Source: CAWBVG01 sp963792175 (lineage in GTDB: Bacteria > Acidobacteriota > Vicinamibacteria > Vicinamibacterales > CAVVIG01). From it: a DNA stretch of 64,000 nucleotides. The stretch spans positions 62,001 through 126,000 of the forward strand of contig CAWBVG010000014.1 of assembly GCA_963792175.1 (NCBI GenBank), read 5' to 3'. Shown in pieces: positions 59,481 through 64,000 of the stretch (its first letter is position 1; each line of letters begins with the position of its first letter). Made by a program: the position numbers and the translations under genes. The notes beneath the pieces were generated by a model. It saw nothing but the letters and a program-made list of their open reading frames with translations, did not search any database and was not told the origin of the DNA.

Positions 59481-60278
59481 ATGCGCAGCAGATGTCTCGG
59501 CTATATCGTCGCTGCGTCGCTACTACTCGCTCAAACCGCTCCCCCTGCATTTGCGCAGAGGAGGGGCGCGACCGGACCACGTGGAGGCACCGTGCACCAC
59601 TCCGGAGGGCCGCGCCGCGGCGCGACCACGGTCACAGGACCGCGCGGAGGCACGGCCGGACGTGCCCACGGTCCACGCGGATCAGTAAGTGGGGCACGAG
59701 GGCCGTACGGAGGAGGTGCAGCACACGCCACCGGCCGATACGGGCGATCGGCGGGCGCAGTGCGAGGGCCATACGGCGGCACAGCCGCGCGAGCTACCGG
59801 TCCGTACGGATCAAGGGCGGTCGCGCGCGGACCATACGGCGGCGCGGCCTACTCCCGCAGCTCGTACGCCTGGGGTGGCCGTCAGTACTATCGCCCGGCG
59901 TGGAACGCGAACCGGATCAACGTGTACGGGCGGCCCTTCGTTGGCTATCCTGGCTGGCGTGCGTATGGGACCTATGGTTTGGCGCCCGGGCTGGTGGCGT
60001 ACACGAGCCTCGCCTTTCTCTCGGCGGGCTTGCTGATCGGTAGCTACGCGGAACAGAGCAGGACCGTCTATGTATATGTCGTCAACGAGGGAGGCCAGAA
60101 CGTCGAGTACCGCGTCAACAGCGCCGGCAGCGTCATCTCCAAGCAGCGTGGTGAACTGAGCGGTCGCCGCCTTGCGCAAGAGTGCGTGACCGTGAGTTGC
60201 TTGACGAACGGCGTTTCCGGAAGTGACTGGTCGGCGCCGGGGCGGGAAATCTCAACGTCGAGTTGGCCCGGCGCGTGA
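59481..60278 (+). CDS. Exported Gly/Arg-repeat protein with membrane segment
   Basis: 265 residues from the ATG at 59481, with GGGAGG 6 nt upstream. A signal peptide is followed (residues 27-115) by low-complexity repeats GPRGG and GPYGG, strongly basic and Tyr-containing. Then come a Trp/Tyr-rich part, a hydrophobic segment (LVAYTSLAFLSAGLLIG) and a short beta domain VYVYVVNEGGQNVEYRVN. The last 40 residues lose coding character, so a frame error after about 60160 is possible. Repeats of this type may bind nucleic acid or polyanionic wall polymers. No family assigned. Confidence 0.65.
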   Translation: MRSRCLGYIVAASLLLAQTAPPAFAQRRGATGPRGGTVHHSGGPRRGATTVTGPRGGTAGRAHGPRGSVSGARGPYGGGAAHATGRYGRSAGAVRGPYGGTAARATGPYGSRAVARGPYGGAAYSRSSYAWGGRQYYRPAWNANRINVYGRPFVGYPGWRAYGTYGLAPGLVAYTSLAFLSAGLLIGSYAEQSRTVYVYVVNEGGQNVEYRVNSAGSVISKQRGELSGRRLAQECVTVSCLTNGVSGSDWSAPGREISTSSWPGA

Positions 60279-60463
60279 TCAGCCAGGATGAGGCAGGCAG
60301 CGCGACGGCGTTCCGCGGGCTGACGACGGTCAGAACAGCCGGTTCTGTGGGCAAATCGCCACGCGGGCAGGAGTTTGACAACCGGCTGTGATCGCTCTCA
60401 CCCGAATTCGTGACGTCTGGGCGATAATCGTCCTAGCGTCCGTCTGGAAGGGGGAGCCTGACG

Positions 60464-60661
60464 ATGTGGCCCGGATTCGATCCCGAGATCAAGAAAGAGC
60501 TGGAACATATCCGCAGAATGGTCAGTCTCCAGCGGCAGACGCCGACCAGAGAGTGGCCTCTCATCTGTGTGGACGTCGACGAGCGCGTCGGTCTTTTGGT
60601 GGTGCGTGAGTGGCCGGACGGTTCGGTCACGGCGTATGTCGGAAGCCGCACCGAACCCTGA
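60464..60661 (+). CDS. Small hypothetical protein, 65 residues
   Basis: ATG with GGGGGAG about 8 nt upstream. Sequence WPGFDPEIKKELEHIRRM then a beta-rich half, ICVDVDERVGLLVVREWP, VTAYVGS. No signal peptide or membrane helix. It ends 35 nt before the lipoprotein gene and may share its transcript. No family recognised. Confidence 0.5.
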   Translation: MWPGFDPEIKKELEHIRRMVSLQRQTPTREWPLICVDVDERVGLLVVREWPDGSVTAYVGSRTEP

Positions 60662-60696
60662 TTCTTACACGCCTGAGAACAGCAGGAGTCGGCCAT

Positions 60697-61314
60697 ATGA
60701 AATCAGCGGCAGCTTTCAGAGTGCTCATCGCGAGTGCGTTGCTGGCAGCTGCCTGCCATTCGGCCCGCGAGAGCGCAGACGCCGGTGACACGTCTGCTCC
60801 AGCCACGAAGTCGGTGGTCGCGGACAAACCGTTCGTGGCCGCCGGAACAATCACCATGGAGCTCGATGGCGGGTTGTACGTCGTCCGCGCCACGGCCGAC
60901 AATCACATTCGCGTCGCCCTGACCGGAAACACCGGGAACGCGACAACCGATCTCACGGCAGGCGATACTGCCGCGACCGTCCAGGTGAAGGACACGCCAC
61001 GCAACTTCCGCGCGACGATCGAGGTGCCTCCGGTGGCGGACCTGGTCGTCCACTTCAAGGGCGGCGAGCTGGTGATGGAACCGATCACCGGCAACAAGGA
61101 CGTGCAGAGCTACGGCGGCGAGATCAAGATCGGGATCGGCAATCCCGACGAGTATTCATCCGTCGACGCGTCGGTAAAGGTCGGCGAAATCGACGCCAGC
61201 GCGTTTGGCGGATCGAACTCGGGACTGCTGCCGCACTTCACGTGGTCCGGCAAGGGCAAGTACACCCTCCGCGCCAACCTCGCCGCCGGCAGCCTGTCGC
61301 TGCGAAGCAAATAG
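60697..61314 (+). CDS. Lipoprotein with beta-helix-like (DUF4097-type) domain
   Basis: 205 residues from the ATG at 60697 (GGAG 9 nt upstream). Signal peptide with lipobox LLAAAC, so a lipid-anchored exported protein. The mature part is beta-rich: ITMELDGGLYVVRATADNHIRV, shown as ITMELDGGLYVVRA with ATADNHIRV, then VHFKGGELVMEPITGNKDV and KVGEIDASAFGGS. This resembles the adhesin-like stacks of DUF4097 proteins. Role unknown. Confidence 0.65.
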   Translation: MKSAAAFRVLIASALLAAACHSARESADAGDTSAPATKSVVADKPFVAAGTITMELDGGLYVVRATADNHIRVALTGNTGNATTDLTAGDTAATVQVKDTPRNFRATIEVPPVADLVVHFKGGELVMEPITGNKDVQSYGGEIKIGIGNPDEYSSVDASVKVGEIDASAFGGSNSGLLPHFTWSGKGKYTLRANLAAGSLSLRSK

Positions 61315-61315
61315 C

Positions 61316-61395
61316 TAACCTCGCGCGACACCGCAGTCGGCTAGCCCGTCAGACCCACTCTGACCCCTCAGCCCCCAGCCCCTAGCCCCGACCGA
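61316..61395. repeat. CAGCCCCTAGCCC word-repeat
   Basis: Words CAGCCCC, CCTAGCCCC and GGCTAGCCC lie between the convergent lipoprotein and kdpE-like genes. This is the same vocabulary as the gap at 47919. The lipoprotein stop TAG (61312-61314) starts the element (TAGCTAACC). Confidence 0.55.
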
Positions 61396-61401
61396 CAGCT
61401 G

Positions 61402-62118
61402 TCACCCATTCGGATTGAACCGATACCCGACCCACGGCTCCGTCACCAGATAGCGGGGGTTCGAGGGATCGGGCTCGAGCTTCTTCCGCAGCTGCCCCAT
61501 GAACACGCGCAGATACTCCGGCTGTTCCTGCGACGCTTCGCCCCACACCGCCTCGAGCAGCGTGCGATGCGTGATGACACGGTTCGGATGGCGCGCCATG
61601 TACACGAAGAGGTCGAACTCCTTCGGCGTGAGCCGCACCTCGGCGCCGCGCGCGTGGACGCGCCGGCTCTCGAGATCCACCCGGAAATCGCCGGCCTCGA
61701 ACGACGACACATCAGCGTCGCTGCCGCTGCGCCGCAAGGCCGCGCGGACGCGCGCCAGCAGCTCGTCGATTCCGAACGGCTTGGTGACGTAGTCGTCGGC
61801 GCCGCAGTCCAGCGCCTCGACCTTGGCCTTCTCCTCGCCCTTCACCGACAGCACGATGATCGGGACGGTCGACATGGCGCGGATCCGCTTGCACAACTCG
61901 AGGCCGTCCATGTGCGGCATGTAGAGATCCGTGATCACCAGCTCGGGCCGCCACTCGTTGAAGTTGGAGAGCGCCGCCTCGCCCTCGGCGGCGGTGCGCA
62001 CCTGATACCCCTGACTGCTCAACACGGTCCGGAGCACGCGCGTGATCTGCGGCTCGTCGTCCACTACCAGCACGCGCGACTTGTCAGTGGTCGTCGGCAT
62101 CGTGGCACTCATGCTCAT
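61402..62118 (-). CDS. kdpE: Response regulator, OmpR/KdpE type
   Basis: 238 residues. Receiver domain: RVLVVDDEP, phospho-acceptor Asp in LVITDLYMPHMDG, and Lys in YVTKPFG. A C-terminal winged helix follows (RLTPKEFDLFVYMARHPNRV, VFMGQLRKKLEPDPSNPRYL). Best match in character is KdpE. AAGGAGAG lies 5 nt before the ATG. It follows the kinase gene by 21 nt. No kdpFABC genes are in the window, so a potassium role is inferred from the family only. Confidence 0.88.
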   Translation of the reverse strand: MSMSATMPTTTDKSRVLVVDDEPQITRVLRTVLSSQGYQVRTAAEGEAALSNFNEWRPELVITDLYMPHMDGLELCKRIRAMSTVPIIVLSVKGEEKAKVEALDCGADDYVTKPFGIDELLARVRAALRRSGSDADVSSFEAGDFRVDLESRRVHARGAEVRLTPKEFDLFVYMARHPNRVITHRTLLEAVWGEASQEQPEYLRVFMGQLRKKLEPDPSNPRYLVTEPWVGYRFNPNG

Positions 62119-62139
62119 TGACTCTCCTTTTTACCCAAG

Positions 62140-63307
62140 CTATCTCGCCGCCAGCGCCGCCGCCGGCGCCTGACGATCGGTGTCGGACGCCTCGACAGCC
62201 ACCGGTAGCGTCATCGAGATCGACGTACCGTGGTCGTCGATCGCATCCACCCAAATCCAGCCGGCCTGCGCCTCGACGAGGCGTCGCGCGATCGGCAGCC
62301 CGAGGCCGATGCCGCCGCGGCGCGGATCGTGCGATTGCCGGCCCGGAATCCTGAAGAACTTCTCGAAGACGCGCTCGCGATGCTCGGCCGGTATGCCGGG
62401 GCCTTCGTCGATCACGGTCAGCCGCACGTGGCGATCGCCGTCCCGTCCTGCCCGGACGGTAATCGTGCTGCCCGCCGGCGCGTATTTGCTCGCGTTGTCG
62501 AGCAGGATGTAGATGACCTCCGTGATCGAGGCCTCGTCCACCGACACGCGCGGCAGGTCGTCGTCGAGCGCCACGGCGACGCGGTGGTCGCGCGTCACCG
62601 TCTCGGCGCGTGCCAGCCCCGCCCGCACCAGGCTCTCCGCCGGCACGGCGCGCAGGTGCAGCGGCTGCGCCGGCTCGGTCCGATCCGACGTGGACAACCC
62701 TTCGATGAACCGGTTCAGGCGATCCGACTCCTCGTCGATGACCTGCAGCAGCTCGTGCCGCCCTTCGCTCGACAGCTCCGAGTGCGGCTTCCACGGACCG
62801 GACCGGATCAGCGCGGTCACGGCGGCCTTGATCGCGGTGAGCGGCGTGCGCAGATTGTGCGTCAACGCGTCGAGCAGCGCCGCCTTGAGCTGCTCGTTTC
62901 GCCGCGCGGCCTCGGCTTCGCTGGCGCGCTCGAAGGCCGCTTGCAGTTCCTGATACAGGCGTTGAATCTCCTGCTGCCCCGCCTTGGCCTCGGCGGCGCG
63001 CCGTTCGGCGCGCGACGCCAGCTCGCCCGCAATCACCGCCGTGACGGTGAAGACGACGAAGGCAATCCAGTCCTCGGGGTCCTCGATGCCGAACCCTTCC
63101 GGCGGGAGGAAGAAGTACCGAATAGGCGGCGGCGCCGCTGGCGGCAGAGACCAGGGCGGGGGCCGTCCCCCACAACCTGGCGATGACGACCACGTCCAGC
63201 AGCAGCAGCGGCGCGGCCACGCCGGCATAGCTGACCGACGCCAGCTCGAGGCACACGACGATGGCGCCCACCGTGGCCGCGGCTCCAATGAACTTCAGCC
63301 AGCGCAC
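62140..63307 (-). CDS. KdpD-like sensor histidine kinase, short form (one frameshift)
   Basis: About 389 residues from the GTG at 63307. A DUF4118-type four-helix membrane domain (VGAIVVCLELASVSYAGVAA, PLLLLDVVVIARLWG) joins over a +1 shift near 63125 to YFFLPPEGFGIEDPEDW. A coiled coil follows (about 100-140), then the H-box DALTHNLRTPLTAIKA and the ATPase boxes N (LLDNASKYAP), G1 (DEGPGIP) and G2 (GGIGLGLPIA). The N-terminal KdpD and Usp domains of full KdpD are absent. CATAAT lies 6 nt before the GTG. Confidence 0.85.
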
Positions 63308-63313
63308 ATAACG

Positions 63314-63319
63314 ATTATG
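63314..63319 (-). promoter_or_regulatory. -10 element of the kdpD-like gene, leaderless
   Basis: CATAAT (5 of 6) on the minus strand ends 6 nt before the GTG at 63307. An upstream in-frame GTG at 63346 would start before this promoter and is therefore less likely. Confidence 0.45.
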
Positions 63320-63360
63320 AACCGCTACCTCGAGGACCGCCAGCACACGACTTCCTTACG

Positions 63361-63410
63361 CCCTGACGCTCGGCTAAAGCCCCGCCTTCGCTCGGTCAAC
63401 GCTCCACGAG
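63361..63410. repeat. Dispersed CGCTCGGCTAA element
   Basis: ACGCTCGGCTAAAGCCCCGC and CTTCGCTCGGTCAACGC match the complement of 34201-34242 apart from one or two inserted bases. It lies in the divergent gap between the kinase and TetR genes. Confidence 0.6.
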
Positions 63411-63448
63411 CTTCGGCGAGGCCGGCTTGTCGACGACTCCGATTCTGC

Positions 63449-63454
63449 TACAAT
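63449..63454 (+). promoter_or_regulatory. TACAAT -10 of the TetR gene, leaderless
   Basis: TACAAT ends 6 nt before the GTG at 63461. A weak TTGTCG -35 lies about 16 nt upstream. Confidence 0.5.
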
Positions 63455-63460
63455 TGAACC

Positions 63461-64000
63461 GTGGTTCACTTTTCGAACCGCCGTTCGAAACGCGCCGAGT
63501 CGCGCCGCGTCGACATCATGCGCGCCGCCGCCGCCGTGTTTCGCGCCCGCGGCTTCAACGCCGCCGGCATGCGCGACATCGCCGTCGCCGCCGACCTGTC
63601 GCCGGGCAACCTGTATCACTACTTCCGCGGCAAGGAGGAGCTGCTGTTCTTCTGCCAGGACCGCTCGCTGGACCGCCTGCTCGACGCCCTGGCCGCCGCG
63701 CGTCCGGCCGGCCCGAAGGATCGGCGTCCACTCGCGGCGCGCCTCCGCGAGCTCGCCATCGCGCACGTGCTCTGCCTCATCGATGGCCTCGAAGGGTCCG
63801 CCGCTCACCTCGAGGTCGACGCCCTGCCGCCGCCGCTTCGCGAGCGGATCGTCGCCAAGCGCGATCGCTACGAGCGCGGCGTGCGCGCCCTCGTCGCGGC
63901 GGACAGGCGGCCGCGGCGCCGAATCGGCCGTCGCCACCCGCGCCTTTCTCGGCGCGCTCAACTGGACGGCCCACTGGTTTCGCCCCGACGGCGCGCAGCC
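63461..64000 (+). CDS. TetR-family transcriptional regulator (cut by window end)
   Basis: GTG start. The N-terminal helix-turn-helix is clear: AAAAVFRARGFNAAGMRDI continuing AVAADLSPGNLYHYFRGKEE, with the family LYHYF recognition helix. The ligand-binding C-terminal part follows (LARLRELAIAHVLCLIDGL in character). A frame break near 63918 is needed: downstream sense is in another frame (ESAVATRAFLGALNWTAHWF), a typical TetR_C end. The 3' end lies outside the window. Divergent from the KdpD/KdpE-like pair. Ligand unknown. Confidence 0.85.
   Translation, partial: MVHFSNRRSKRAESRRVDIMRAAAAVFRARGFNAAGMRDIAVAADLSPGNLYHYFRGKEELLFFCQDRSLDRLLDALAAARPAGPKDRRPLAARLRELAIAHVLCLIDGLEGSAAHLEVDALPPPLRERIVAKRDRYERGVRALVAADRRPRRRIGRRHPRLSRRAQLDGPLVSPRRRAA

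Noticed and set aside
63308..63346. Upstream GTG start at 63346 for the kdpD-like kinase
   Set aside because: It lies before the predicted -10 element, and the added 13 residues are not membrane or sensor-like.

Overview
The window is a G+C-rich bacterial chromosome segment. Gene content points to an Acidobacteriota genome, probably of the Vicinamibacteria/Luteitalea kind. The evidence is two neighbouring ADOP-type duplicated permeases without an ATPase, a fused AroD-AroE enzyme, a TIGR03790-type protein, short word-repeats in gene gaps and one repeat-encoded TKDTK tail. This placement is inference from gene content. No transposase, integrase, CRISPR array or rRNA was seen; there is one tRNA (Gly, CCC).

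Layout. 1-4987: RNase J end, FtsK translocase and a cell-wall amidase. 5000-7444: small membrane protein, leucyl aminopeptidase and a secreted PKD-like protein. 7562-12425: two ADOP permeases. 12485-16488 (minus): DUF4390-like protein, Omp85 barrel, JAMM metalloprotease and thiolase. 16533-19372: M16 peptidase. 19412-29793 (minus): an aromatic amino acid supercluster, transcribed aroDE-trpE-trpG-trpD-trpC-trpF-trpB-trpA-aroQ-aroF-tyrA. It is preceded at 29799-29995 by a promoter, a leader peptide with three Trp codons in five, and a terminator: a classical attenuator. 29997-34106: S55 (SpoIVB-like) protein and a secreted propeller protein. 34240-35660: anti-sigma factor and ECF sigma factor behind an ECF-type promoter. 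35752-43680: TPR protein, a small sigma-54-ATPase-like fragment, a TIGR03790/TPR protein behind a sigma-54-like promoter, and a 1157-residue kinase-like/ATPase/TPR/sigma-54 activator. 43756-52293: aroC, then def-fmt-rsmB and a PASTA-rpe-ybgC-epimerase-bamD run with stop/start overlaps. 52380-55510: pgsA, sugar nucleotidyltransferase and phosphohexomutase. 55599-59480: tRNA-Gly, then a truncated secreted gene with an 810-bp internal duplication and visibly lower G+C. 59481-64000: Gly-rich secreted protein, small ORF, lipoprotein, KdpD/KdpE-like two-component pair and a TetR-type regulator cut by the window end.

Two features run through the whole window. First, about 29 single-base frameshifts break otherwise conserved, often essential genes (ftsK, pepA, trpG, aroC, rsmB, bamD). 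Most are net +1. This is best explained by uncorrected long-read errors, so those genes are annotated here across the shift as one gene. Second, many gene gaps carry short hairpin or tandem word-repeats that reach into neighbouring genes and supply their stop codons or C-terminal tails.

Several genes also have a -10 hexamer only 6-10 nt upstream of the start codon, suggesting leaderless mRNAs (pepA, thiolase, kdpD-like, tetR, aroC, the trp leader peptide).
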